From Streptomyces sp. NBC_01314 (lineage in GTDB: Bacteria; Actinomycetota; Actinomycetes; Streptomycetales; Streptomycetaceae): a DNA stretch of 64,000 bases. The notes under the pieces are model-generated. The model saw nothing but the letters and a program-made list of their open reading frames with translations. It searched no databases and was not told where the DNA came from. Positions 43,853 through 51,905 of the stretch are shown in pieces; the first letter of the stretch is position 1, and the number at the start of each line of letters is the position of its first letter. The position numbers and the translations under genes were made by a program. The stretch covers positions 5,270,001 through 5,334,000 of the forward strand of contig NZ_CP108394.1 of NCBI RefSeq assembly GCF_041435215.1. Reading direction: 5' to 3'.

Positions 43853-44004
43853 TCGCCCACCCCCCGGTGCCCCGACTGGGAGCACTCACACAAGAAGCCC
43901 CGGCAAGTGCCAAGGCTGAAGTTCACAGGAGCCTAGCGGGAACTGGCGAAGTGCCCTTCGCCTGGCCCGATTTGAGATGCGGCCCCAGCCCGTCGATGAC
44001 CGCC

Positions 44005-44050
44005 GCATCCCAAGCTGAGAGCCCGAGTTCGGTTCTCGTCACCCGCTCCA
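44005..44050 (+). other. tRNA-Gly(CCC) 3' fragment, att-like scar 3
   Basis: This is a diverged copy: CATCCCAAGCTGAGAGCCCG with GAGTTCGGTTCTC and the end CACCCGCTCCA. Mismatches in the anticodon arm distinguish it from the other two. It is followed by CATGCGAAACCCCC and a hairpin. Confidence 0.75.
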
Positions 44051-44054
44051 TGCG

Positions 44055-44085
44055 AAACCCCCAGGTCAGAGCCCGGGGGTTCTTT
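44055..44085 (+). terminator. Terminator behind tRNA scar 3
   Basis: AAACCCCCAGG pairs imperfectly with CCCGGGGGTT and is followed by CTTTGTC. It belongs to the former tRNA transcript. Confidence 0.6.
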
Positions 44086-44445
44086 GTCTGCCGAGCCGCA
44101 TCTGAAGTCCCGTACCGGCCTCACCGCCGCCGAGCAGGTCGTCACCCTGCCCGCCGACCCGGGCGAAGCAGCGGCCGGCCACGCCGGCTGATCCGCGACA
44201 CCGGCGCGGGAAGCGTCGGAGATCGGGGTGAAGATCAGCCAAGTGATGTCCCGTCAACCGTTCGCGCTGCGCCCGGTGGCCGACCTTGTGGCTCTCGAGG
44301 CGCCTTGCCGCCGGATCTGGCCGGTGTCCCGGACGGACCGTCTCACCGTCCAGGCAGTGCGTCGCGCCATGAGTCGGGTGGCAACCACCCTGCCGTTGAC
44401 GTTCCTCGCGGCGACGTCCGCGCTCTTCAGGCGCTCGGCCATCGC

Positions 44446-45576
44446 TCACACATCCAGCACCAACCGCTCTCCTTCCGGTGCACGCGAGACGCAGGGCAGC
44501 ATGGCGCCTGCCGCACGTTCGGTGGCGGTGAGCCGGCGGTCACGGTGGTCGACATGGCCATGGGCCACCCGTACCCGGCAGGTGCCGCAGAACCCCTGGC
44601 GGCAGGAGAACGGCATGTCCGGCAGGGCCTCGTGGAGAACATCCAGGGCGGAGCGGTCGTAGGGCACCGGCAGAACCCGTCCGGTGTCGCCCAGCTGAAG
44701 TTCGAAGGGACGGCCGTCCGTGATCGGGGCCGGGGCGAAACGCTCGAAGTGCAGGGCTGACGCGCTGCTACCACCGAACGCGCGCCGTACGCCGTCGATC
44801 ATGGGCGCGGGCCCGCAGCAGTACACCGCACCCGTCGCCGGGATCGAGCTCAACAGATCGGCTGCTTCGGGCACGCCGGACTCGTCGTCAGGACGGATGG
44901 AGACCCGGCCAGGGGCTGCGGCCGCGAGTTCGGCCAGCTCCGCCGCGAAGGGCATCGAACCGCGGCTGCGGCCGGTGTGCACGAGCCTCCAGTCCAGCCC
45001 GCGTCGGGCGGCTTCCCGAGCCATCGGCAGGATCGGGGTGATTCCGATGCCACCCGCGATGAGCAGGACGGATGCTTCGGCGGCGAAGGGGAAGGCGTTC
45101 CGGGGCCGCCCGGTGACGGCAACCCGGACACTGTCTCCGAGAGTGTCGTGCACCTCGGCCGAACCGCCCCCGCCGTTGGCGATGCGGCGCACCGCGATTC
45201 GGTACCCGTGCCGGTCGGCAGGGTCGCCGCACAGCGAGTACTGCCGCTTGCGGCCGGAGGGCAGGCGCAGTTCGATGTGGGCGCCGGGCTGCCAGGGCGG
45301 AAGTACTCCCCCGTCGGGTGCTGCCAGCCGCAGGGAGACGACATCGTCGGCCTCTTGGCGCTTGGCGGCGACCACCAGTTCCCGGATCACGGGCAAATCG
45401 GTGACCGGCGGGCGCCTGGGAGGAGTGCTGTGCCGCGCGAGGCGCGTGACCGCGTTGTCGCTGAAAGCCGCCAGCTTCTGCATGAAGGAGTCGCTGCGCG
45501 CTCTGCCGTACAGGTCCGGCGGGCGAGTGAGGGGTGTGCCGATGTCCATGGGATGCCTCGCTGGTTGCCGGGTCAT
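44446..45576 (-). CDS. Ferredoxin reductase-type oxidoreductase with C-terminal 2Fe-2S domain (VanB/PDR-like)
   Basis: 376 residues. Order: N-terminal extension, FMN/FAD-binding barrel (HIELRLPSGRKRQYSLCGDP with the RxYS box), NAD-binding domain (VLLIAGGIGITPILPMAREA), then a plant-type 2Fe-2S domain (PFSCRQGFCGTCRVRVAHG, fourth Cys in MLPCVSRA). It passes electrons from NAD(P)H to an oxygenase or desaturase. ATG 45576 overlaps the upstream stop (ATGA); ATG 45549 with GAGG six bases before is the alternative. Last gene of the TetR-controlled operon. Confidence 0.9.
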   Translation of the reverse strand: MTRQPARHPMDIGTPLTRPPDLYGRARSDSFMQKLAAFSDNAVTRLARHSTPPRRPPVTDLPVIRELVVAAKRQEADDVVSLRLAAPDGGVLPPWQPGAHIELRLPSGRKRQYSLCGDPADRHGYRIAVRRIANGGGGSAEVHDTLGDSVRVAVTGRPRNAFPFAAEASVLLIAGGIGITPILPMAREAARRGLDWRLVHTGRSRGSMPFAAELAELAAAAPGRVSIRPDDESGVPEAADLLSSIPATGAVYCCGPAPMIDGVRRAFGGSSASALHFERFAPAPITDGRPFELQLGDTGRVLPVPYDRSALDVLHEALPDMPFSCRQGFCGTCRVRVAHGHVDHRDRRLTATERAAGAMLPCVSRAPEGERLVLDV

Positions 45577-46484
45577 CGGGCAGCCGCCCGGGCAGCGGGT
45601 GACACCGCCAGGTAGGCGACCGCCTGCTGGGTCGAGCCCTCCTGGGTGGGGTGGTAGCCGGGGCGGAAGTAGCGCAGCACCGAGCGGGCGAACGAGCCCG
45701 GCCGGGGCAACAGGTCCTTGCGGGCCGCGGCCAGGTAGTCGCGGAAGCGGACCTCGACCCGGTCGTCGAGTTCGGGGTCGGCGCTCATCAGGAAGCGGAC
45801 TCCGCGGATCCACAGCCGGGTCAGCACCGGAGCGGTGACGAGCATGCCGACCACTCGGCGCCGGTACCGGGGATCGAGGTGCACCAGCAGGTCGAACGCG
45901 ACTGAACGGTGTTCGACCTCCTCCGCGCCGTGCCAGCGGAACAGATCGAGCATCGCGGGGTCCACGCCGGCCTGGTCCACGTGCCCGTTGCTGAGAATCC
46001 AGTGACCCATGTACGCGGTGAAGTGCTCGAACGCCGCTATGAGGGCGAGCCGTTGGAGGAGGTACGCGTGTGTGGCGGCCGGCGTCAGCTCCGGCCGGTC
46101 CCCGAGCACCCTTCGGAAGATCCATTCGGACTGCAGGGTGTACGGCGCCGGGTCCAGCCCCTTGGCGAGCAGGTGCTCCAGAACCTCCTGGTGCGCCTCG
46201 GCGTGCATCGCTTCCTGGCCGATGAAGCCGCGTACGTCCTCGCGCAGCCGGTCGTCGGTGATCAGTGGCAGTGCCTGCTCGAAGGTGCGCACGAACCAGC
46301 GTTCGAGCTCGGGGAGCATGAGGTGGAGCACATCGAAGGTGTGGGTCACGAAGGGCTCACCCGGAACCCAGTGCAGCGGGGTGGCGCCCCAGTCGAAGGT
46401 GACGTCACGGGGTTGCAGCACCAGGTCGTGGTGGTCGATGGGCTCGGACGGGCGGTGCGGATGGGCATGTGCGGCTCGGAACAT
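45573..46484 (-). CDS. Metal-dependent hydrolase family protein (PF10118-like)
   Basis: 303 residues, mostly helical, with multiple His/Glu ligands: GQEAMHAEAHQEVLEHLL, AFEHFTAYMGHWILSNGH and HGAEEVEHRSVAFDLL. Despite the name, the EXXH-rich bundle looks like a di-iron ferritin-like carboxylate site. It could be an oxygenase-like partner for the ferredoxin reductase encoded four bases overlapping downstream. A GGAGGAGGAACC site precedes ATG 46484. Confidence 0.85.
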   Translation of the reverse strand: MFRAAHAHPHRPSEPIDHHDLVLQPRDVTFDWGATPLHWVPGEPFVTHTFDVLHLMLPELERWFVRTFEQALPLITDDRLREDVRGFIGQEAMHAEAHQEVLEHLLAKGLDPAPYTLQSEWIFRRVLGDRPELTPAATHAYLLQRLALIAAFEHFTAYMGHWILSNGHVDQAGVDPAMLDLFRWHGAEEVEHRSVAFDLLVHLDPRYRRRVVGMLVTAPVLTRLWIRGVRFLMSADPELDDRVEVRFRDYLAAARKDLLPRPGSFARSVLRYFRPGYHPTQEGSTQQAVAYLAVSPAARAAAR

Positions 46485-46569
46485 GACAGGTTCCTCCTCC
46501 GTCGGCGATCGGTGTGTGAGAAGGGGCGGTCAGGCGGTCGTCGTCCACTACTGCCGATTTGTCGGGTTG

Positions 46570-47511
46570 TCAGATCGGGTGCGCGGTGTGGTCCGGATCG
46601 CGGCGGGAGCCGTCCTCGACGCGGTTGGCGAATTCCGCGATCCGGGACGCGACCTCCTCGGGGTGGCTGAGCTGTACCCAGTGCCCGGCGTCGATCGGGC
46701 GCCGTTGAATCTGGCGCGTCCAGTGCTCCACTCCGTACGACAGCACCGGGGTGACGCAGAAGTCGCGGGTGGGGATGACGAGTTGGATCGGAACGGTGGT
46801 CGGCCGGTCCCGGGGACGCAGCAGGCGGGGCAGCATGTTGGCGCGATACAGCGCGATGCCGGACACGGCGTCGCGGGCCAGCGTCGGCGCGGGGTAGGGG
46901 GTGTGCCCGGACACACCTTGGGAGCCGGTGAGGAAGGCGCGCCAGCGGTGGCCCAGTGCTCGCCAGGTCAGGGCGGGCAGGAGCGGGAAATGGAAGTAGG
47001 CGATGTACCAGGACCGTGCGGCCTGCCGCAGCATCTTCGGCAGATCCGGATGCCGCGGCCGAAGGCGGGCCCGGATCAGGTGGCCGACGTGGTCCAGGCA
47101 GGGTCCGGAGATGGAGGTGAACGAGGCGATCCGCCCGGCCAGGCGGGTGCCGGTGACCGACTCCCAGGAGTGGATCGATCCCCAGTCGTGTCCGACCAGG
47201 TGCACCGGGCGGTCGGGGCTCACGGCGTCGAGAACCGCCTCCAGGTCGGCTTCCAGGCGGGACATCCGGTAGGCGCGCAGACCCCTGGGCCGGTGGGAGG
47301 CACCGGCTCCCCGTACGTCGAAGGCGGTGACGTGGAAGCGGTCGGCCAGGCGCTCGGCGACCGGGTGCCACACGGCGCTGGTGTCCGGATAGCCGTGGAC
47401 CAGCACCACCGGAGGAGCCGTGGACGCTCCCCATTGGTAGGCGGCCAACTCCACGCCGTCCACGCCGTCCACGCCGTCCACGGCGATCCGGCGGGCGGCC
47501 GGGCCGGTCAT
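46570..47511 (-). CDS. Alpha/beta hydrolase, epoxide-hydrolase-like
   Basis: 313 residues. HGYPDTSAVWHPVAERLAD is the oxyanion motif, and VHLVGHDWGSIHSWESV carries an Asp nucleophile as in epoxide hydrolases and haloalkane dehalogenases. The catalytic His lies in IDAGHWVQLSHPEEVA. Residues 13-20 repeat VDG three times from a 9-base tandem repeat (around 47451-47482). ATG 47511 overlaps the MBL gene stop. It probably hydrolyses an epoxide or ester made in the same pathway. Confidence 0.87.
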   Translation of the reverse strand: MTGPAARRIAVDGVDGVDGVELAAYQWGASTAPPVVLVHGYPDTSAVWHPVAERLADRFHVTAFDVRGAGASHRPRGLRAYRMSRLEADLEAVLDAVSPDRPVHLVGHDWGSIHSWESVTGTRLAGRIASFTSISGPCLDHVGHLIRARLRPRHPDLPKMLRQAARSWYIAYFHFPLLPALTWRALGHRWRAFLTGSQGVSGHTPYPAPTLARDAVSGIALYRANMLPRLLRPRDRPTTVPIQLVIPTRDFCVTPVLSYGVEHWTRQIQRRPIDAGHWVQLSHPEEVASRIAEFANRVEDGSRRDPDHTAHPI

Positions 47512-48671
47512 CGGCCACCACTGGCAGGGGTCAACTCGCCGTAGTTCAGACCGCCGTGGAAGAAGCTGGGCAGCACCGGCCACTGCCGCTTGAAGGGGGC
47601 CAGCTCGGATGAGGGCAGGATCTGCAGCCAGCGCGGATCGCGCCGGCTGGGGTCGGCGAGGGTCTTCTCCTTGACCATGGAGTCGTACTGGTCGAGAGAG
47701 TCCTCCAGGGTGTTGGCGTTGGGCACCACCTCATGGCCGTAGAACGCGGCGTGGCGGCGCACCCCGGGGATGCGGGAGAGCTCGGGCTGCCAGCTGTCGG
47801 CCGAGATGCCGTTCTCGGAGGAGACCCACACCCCGTCGGGGGTGTTCAGCACCAGGGAGTGGTTGCCGTCCGTATGGCCGGGAGTCCACAACAGGCTGAC
47901 GCCGACACCGAGTTCGACATCGCCGTCGAAGGCGGTGACGCGCTCGTCCGGTACCCCGTCCATGCCTCCGTCGACGTACCAGGCCCACTGCATCGGATGC
48001 ATCGATTCGAAGGTGCCCAGCTCCCTGCGGTGCACCAGCAGCCGGGCGCGCGGGAACATCGCTTCGCGGGGCGCCCGTTCGCCGGGAATGGTGCCGGTAC
48101 TGCCCATGATCATGCGCACGTCCTGGACGTGCAGATGGTCGAAGCTGACGAAGTCCACGTCCTCGGGCCGCAGACCGCAGGAGGGCAGGACGGTGTTCGG
48201 GTCGTGGTAGTAGCGGGCGAAGACGTGCTCGGTGAGAAAGTCCCCCGCCAGCCGCTTGAGCTGGGCGTAGAACGGCGCTTGGGCCGTTCCGGCGGCGACG
48301 GTCGGCTCCCACACCAGTGTTTTCGGCTCACCGTCGAAGCCGTCGAACTGCACGACGAGCATCCGGTTGACGATGCTCACGAACGGGTTGACCGCGAGCG
48401 CGGCGCCGTGGAAGCCGAACCGGGTCGGGTACGGGGCGGCGGCGATGTCGAAACTGCGGACGGCGTGGATGCGGCCCTGCTGCACGAACCGCTCACGGTA
48501 GGTGGCCGCGGCGCTGCGCACGGCGCGCAGCCGGTCGCCGCGGGGCCATACGTCGTGGACACCCTCGAATTCGGGGATGGGACGCGGAGCGGCGGCGTCC
48601 TGGGCCTCCTTGGCCTCCTTGGCCTCCTTGGCCTTCTTCGCGCTGGGCGCCGGCTTGGGCGTGGTGGTCAC
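47508..48671 (-). CDS. MBL-fold metallo-hydrolase
   Basis: 387 residues. After a Lys/Ala/Glu repeat (AKKAKEAKEAKEAQDAA) comes a beta-lactamase-like fold with SFDHLHVQDVRMIMG and LLWTPGHTDGNHSLVL as metal-ligand regions. The first motif keeps HxH-like DHLHVQD. GTG 48671 follows AAGGA by seven bases and is four bases behind the SDR stop. The substrate is unknown; the class includes lactonases and esterases. Confidence 0.82.
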   Translation of the reverse strand: MTTTPKPAPSAKKAKEAKEAKEAQDAAAPRPIPEFEGVHDVWPRGDRLRAVRSAAATYRERFVQQGRIHAVRSFDIAAAPYPTRFGFHGAALAVNPFVSIVNRMLVVQFDGFDGEPKTLVWEPTVAAGTAQAPFYAQLKRLAGDFLTEHVFARYYHDPNTVLPSCGLRPEDVDFVSFDHLHVQDVRMIMGSTGTIPGERAPREAMFPRARLLVHRRELGTFESMHPMQWAWYVDGGMDGVPDERVTAFDGDVELGVGVSLLWTPGHTDGNHSLVLNTPDGVWVSSENGISADSWQPELSRIPGVRRHAAFYGHEVVPNANTLEDSLDQYDSMVKEKTLADPSRRDPRWLQILPSSELAPFKRQWPVLPSFFHGGLNYGELTPASGGR

Positions 48672-48675
48672 GGGC

Positions 48676-49623
48676 TCATCCTTCGGGCAGGCGGGCGGTG
48701 CGGGTGCGCTGCTCGTAGGCCGCGCGGACCGACCGGTCGGACAGGGCGGCGAGCTGGTCGGGGACAAGCAGGTGGTGGAGGGCGTCGCGGGCACGGCCCG
48801 GCAGCAGCGCGGCCAACCGGGTCAGGGCGGCCACCTGGCGTGGGATGAAAACCTCGAACCGCGGGCGCAGTACGACGTCGAGCACCGCGTCGGCCACCTG
48901 ATCCGTCGTCAGGCGTCGGGTGGGGCCGGTCGCGGTGCCCACGGCCAGCTCGGTGTCCACGACGCCGGGCATCACCAGGGACACGTGCACGCCGGTGCCG
49001 CGCAGTTCGGCGCGGACGGCTGTGCTGTAGCCGTGGACGGCGTGCTTCGTCGCCGCGTAGGTCGCCTCGCCGGGTGGGGCGACCTTGCTGGCGGCGGAGG
49101 CGATGTTCACCACGTGGCCGCGACCGCGTTTCCGCATCCCCGGGATCACCAGTTTCATCCCGCGCAGGACGCCGTGGACGTTGACGTCGAACTGGCGCAG
49201 GGCGGCTTCCTCCGGTTCCTCCGCGAAGGGGCCCACCCACATGATTCCGGCGTTGTTGATCAGTACGTCGATCGGCCCCAGCTCGGTCTCGACGGTGCGC
49301 AGGAAGTCTTCGAAGGAAGGTGTGTCGGTGGCGTCGAGAGCCAGCCCGATCAGTCGGCCACCGGGCTGCGCGCCGATGGCGCCGGCCGTCTCCGTGGCGA
49401 GCTCCGCGTCGATGGCACCAGCCGTCGCCATGGCGAGCTCCGCGTCGAGATCGCCGATCGCCACGGCGGCTCCGGCCGCGGCGAGCCGGGCCGCGACCGC
49501 CCGCCCGATTCCGCGGCCCGCCCCGGTGACCGCGATCACTCGGCCGGTCAGCGGTCGTGTGCGGGGAAGCCTGTCGCGGTCTCTTCGGCTGAACGAATAC
49601 GGGTACCTGCGCGGTGCTGCCAC
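48676..49623 (-). CDS. Short-chain dehydrogenase/reductase (SDR)
   Basis: 315 residues. Cofactor motif TGAGRGIG, structural NNAG (LINNAGIMWVG), catalytic Ser in NIASAASKV and YAATK. A 13-residue near duplication (AELAMATAGAIDAELATETA GAI) inserts after the second strand. GTG 49623 has an AAGGAAGGGG site. It is the first gene of the operon and is divergent from the TetR gene. Confidence 0.92.
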   Translation of the reverse strand: MAAPRRYPYSFSRRDRDRLPRTRPLTGRVIAVTGAGRGIGRAVAARLAAAGAAVAIGDLDAELAMATAGAIDAELATETAGAIGAQPGGRLIGLALDATDTPSFEDFLRTVETELGPIDVLINNAGIMWVGPFAEEPEEAALRQFDVNVHGVLRGMKLVIPGMRKRGRGHVVNIASAASKVAPPGEATYAATKHAVHGYSTAVRAELRGTGVHVSLVMPGVVDTELAVGTATGPTRRLTTDQVADAVLDVVLRPRFEVFIPRQVAALTRLAALLPGRARDALHHLLVPDQLAALSDRSVRAAYEQRTRTARLPEG

Positions 49624-49695
49624 GGTCGAGCCCCTTCCTTGCCCTGAGCATGAGCGGAACGCCGAGCGGCAAGCGGCAAGCGGCGCCCACGCATG

Positions 49696-49717
49696 TCTGA
49701 CACGAAGCCATGTCAGA
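49696..49717. promoter_or_regulatory. TetR-type operator 1
   Basis: TCTGACA-N8-TGTCAGA lies between the SDR and TetR genes. The half-site CTGACA is identical to that of operator 2. It overlaps the region expected for the SDR promoter. Confidence 0.75.
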
Positions 49718-49718
49718 T

Positions 49719-49744
49719 GAACTGACAAGCTAGAGTGTCAGTTC
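49719..49744. promoter_or_regulatory. TetR-type operator 2
   Basis: GAACTGACA-N8-TGTCAGTTC, perfect 9-bp arms. Its centre is 25 bp from operator 1, so two dimers could bind on about the same face of the helix with cooperative contact. Confidence 0.8.
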
Positions 49745-49783
49745 GGAGCACACCGGTGTCAACACCTCTGCGAAGGGGAAAAA

Positions 49784-50428
49784 ATGACCGGCACACAGAC
49801 CGCCGGGCGGCGCTACGGCGGACGCGACGCGGCGCAACGACAGCAGGAGCGCCGCACCCGCCTCATCCAGGCGGGCCTCGACCTGTTCGGCACGGCCGGA
49901 TACGCCTCGGCCTCCGTCAAGCAGGTGTGCTCGCACGCCGGACTGACCGAGCGCTACTTCTACGAGTCGTTCCGCGACCGCGAAGACCTTCTCGCCGGGG
50001 TCTACAACGAGCTGATCGCGACGATCAGCGCCGAAACCGCGCAGGCCGCAGCCGCCGCCGCACCCGATGTCGACGCCCAACTGCGCGCCGGCCTGGAGGT
50101 GTTCATCCGCACACTGGCCGGCGACGCCCGCATGGCCCGCCTGGTGCTCATCGAGGTCGTGGGCGCCAGCCCTCGCCTCGAAGTACGCCGCCGTGAGGTC
50201 CTGCACGAATTCGCCGCGATGGTCGCCGCCGTCGTCGGACCGCTCCCTGGCGGCCCGGAAACCCCCTCCAGCCGGCTCAGCATGACCGCGATGAGCCTCG
50301 TCGGCGGAGTCAACGAACTCCTCGTGGACTGGACACTCGGCCACCAGAACGCCACCGTCGATGAACTGGTCGACCTGTGCCACACCCTCTACATCGCGGC
50401 CTACCGAGCCATCAGCGATCAGCCCTGA
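49784..50428 (+). CDS. TetR-family transcriptional regulator
   Basis: 214 residues. The N-terminal helix-turn-helix reads RRTRLIQAGLDLFGTAGYAS ASVKQVCSHAGLTERYFYES F. The C-terminal ligand domain has RLVLIEVVGASPRLEVRRRE. It diverges from the SDR operon, with two operators in between, so it very likely represses the operon and itself. ATG 49784. Confidence 0.92.
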   Translation: MTGTQTAGRRYGGRDAAQRQQERRTRLIQAGLDLFGTAGYASASVKQVCSHAGLTERYFYESFRDREDLLAGVYNELIATISAETAQAAAAAAPDVDAQLRAGLEVFIRTLAGDARMARLVLIEVVGASPRLEVRRREVLHEFAAMVAAVVGPLPGGPETPSSRLSMTAMSLVGGVNELLVDWTLGHQNATVDELVDLCHTLYIAAYRAISDQP

Positions 50429-50750
50429 GCACACGGGGCCTGGATTCCTTCAGGAGCTTTCCGCACCGGACCAGCCCTTCTCGCCGTGGACCAGGTGGAC
50501 GGGGCCTGTCGCCCTGCTGGTCGCACGTCCGCACGCGGCTCGCACCCCTGGTGCCCACCGGCACTCATGCGAACTCCTGTCGCAAGCGATCTTCGAGCTC
50601 GGAATAACGGAGCCGTCATCCGGCCAACTCGTCACCGCCTGGACCCCTCGGCTCGGGCTTGCGCGCGGAAACCGATCGGTTTACAGTGGCGAAACTGATC
50701 GGTTTCTCGCTGTGAGGGCGAGTCTCGAACCCGAATCCCCAGGAGTACGG
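50429..50750. other. Promoter region of the Fe-S/exporter operon
   Basis: No gene is apparent in these 322 bases. Two palindromes, listed separately, lie 45-82 bases before the next start codon. Confidence 0.6.
50669..50706 (+). promoter_or_regulatory. Double palindromic operator
   Basis: AAACCGATCGGTTT (50669-50682, perfect) and GAAACTGATCGGTTTC (50691-50706, one mismatch pair) have centres 23 bp apart. They match the style of TetR/AcrR operators and sit upstream of the Fe-S protein start. Confidence 0.75.
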
Positions 50751-51905
50751 ATGACTGCCGCGCCCGACGCCGAGGGGCAACCGACGGCCCCGGCTCCCAG
50801 GCTTCCGGCGAAGCTGGCCGCCCACCCGTCGGTACAGGCCGTGCTCGCCCGGCGCAGGACCGGTGACGAGGTCAGCCCGCCGGCGGTGATCGATGCGGAA
50901 TGGCTGCGCGAGCTGTGCCTGGCGGCCGGTGCGGACGACGCCGCCGCGGTCAGCCTGGACCACCCCGACCTGGCCGACGAGCGCGAGCACGCACAGTCCG
51001 CGCTGCCCGGCACCCGCACCCTGGTCGCGATGGCGGTCCGGATGAACCGCGACAACTGCCGCTCCCCGGCCCGCAGCGTGGCCAACCAGGAGTTCCACCA
51101 GACCGACGAACAGGCCAACCACGCCGCCCGCGGCGTCACCCAGGCCCTCCAGGACGCCGGATACCGCGCACTCAATCCGTCCGTCGGCTTCCCTCAGGAG
51201 ATGGACCGCTTCCCCAGTGAGCGGATCTGGGTCGTGGCGCACAAGACGGTCGCGGTGGCCGCCGGGCTCGGCGTGATGGGCCTGCACCGCAACGTCATCC
51301 ACCCGAAGTTCGGCAGCTTCGTTCTGCTGGCCACCGTCCTGGTGGACGCGGAGGTGAGCGAGTACGGGCAGGCGCTGGACTACAGCCCCTGCATCGACTG
51401 CAAGTTGTGCGTCGCCGCCTGTCCGGTCGGCGCCATCGCCAAGGACGGCGCGTTCGACGCGCTGGCCTGCACCACGCACAACTACCGCGAGTTCATGAGC
51501 GGGTTCACCGACTGGGCGCAGACCGTGGCCGACAGCGAGGACGCCGCCGACTACCGCTCCCGGGTCACCGACTCCGAGAGCGCCTCCATGTGGCAGAGCC
51601 TGTCCTCGCCTCCCGGCTACAAGTCCGGCTACTGCCTCGCCGTCTGCCCCGCCGGCGAGGACGTCCTGGGCCCCTACCTGGACGACCGCAAGAACTTCAT
51701 GAACACCGTCCTGCGACCCCTCCAGGACAAGAAGGAAACCTTGTACGTCCTGCCGGACTCCCACGCGCAGGAGTACGCCCGGCGCCGCTTCCCCCACAAG
51801 CCCGTCAAGGAAGTCACCGGCGGCTGGCAGCCCCCGGCGAAACGCCCCGCGTCCACCGACCGAGATCGAGACCGAGACCGAGACCGAGAGACACGCACGT
51901 CATGA
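50751..51905 (+). CDS. Fe-S protein of the QueG/reductive dehalogenase-like (COG1600) group
   Basis: 384 residues. A cobalamin-type domain-like N-terminal part precedes a ferredoxin cluster CIDCKLCVAACPVGAI (Cys214, 217, 220, 224). A second partial motif is GYKSGYCLAVCPAGEDVL. It resembles epoxyqueuosine reductase but lacks the typical C-terminal HEAT repeats; instead the tail is RDRDRDRDRE from a 6-base repeat. CAGGAGTACGG precedes ATG 50751. Its stop overlaps the exporter start. True tRNA modification is unlikely; a redox or corrinoid reaction is possible. Confidence 0.78.
   Translation: MTAAPDAEGQPTAPAPRLPAKLAAHPSVQAVLARRRTGDEVSPPAVIDAEWLRELCLAAGADDAAAVSLDHPDLADEREHAQSALPGTRTLVAMAVRMNRDNCRSPARSVANQEFHQTDEQANHAARGVTQALQDAGYRALNPSVGFPQEMDRFPSERIWVVAHKTVAVAAGLGVMGLHRNVIHPKFGSFVLLATVLVDAEVSEYGQALDYSPCIDCKLCVAACPVGAIAKDGAFDALACTTHNYREFMSGFTDWAQTVADSEDAADYRSRVTDSESASMWQSLSSPPGYKSGYCLAVCPAGEDVLGPYLDDRKNFMNTVLRPLQDKKETLYVLPDSHAQEYARRRFPHKPVKEVTGGWQPPAKRPASTDRDRDRDRDRETRTS

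Larger units (their letters stand above)
43853..44445. other. Gene-poor island boundary with tRNA scar
   Basis: Besides the third tRNA fragment and its terminator, listed separately, no intact gene is visible. Short coding-like debris ends in a plus-frame LTAAEQVVTLPADPGEAAAG at about 44190. It may be the tail of a lost gene. Confidence 0.45.

Noticed and set aside
44254..44442. Basic 62-codon minus frame as a nucleoid-type protein
   Set aside because: Composition is explained by high-GC shadow coding and there is no ribosome-binding site.
50751..51905. Annotating the Fe-S protein as epoxyqueuosine reductase (queG)
   Set aside because: The HEAT-repeat tail is missing and the operon context is an exporter, so the tRNA role is not supported.
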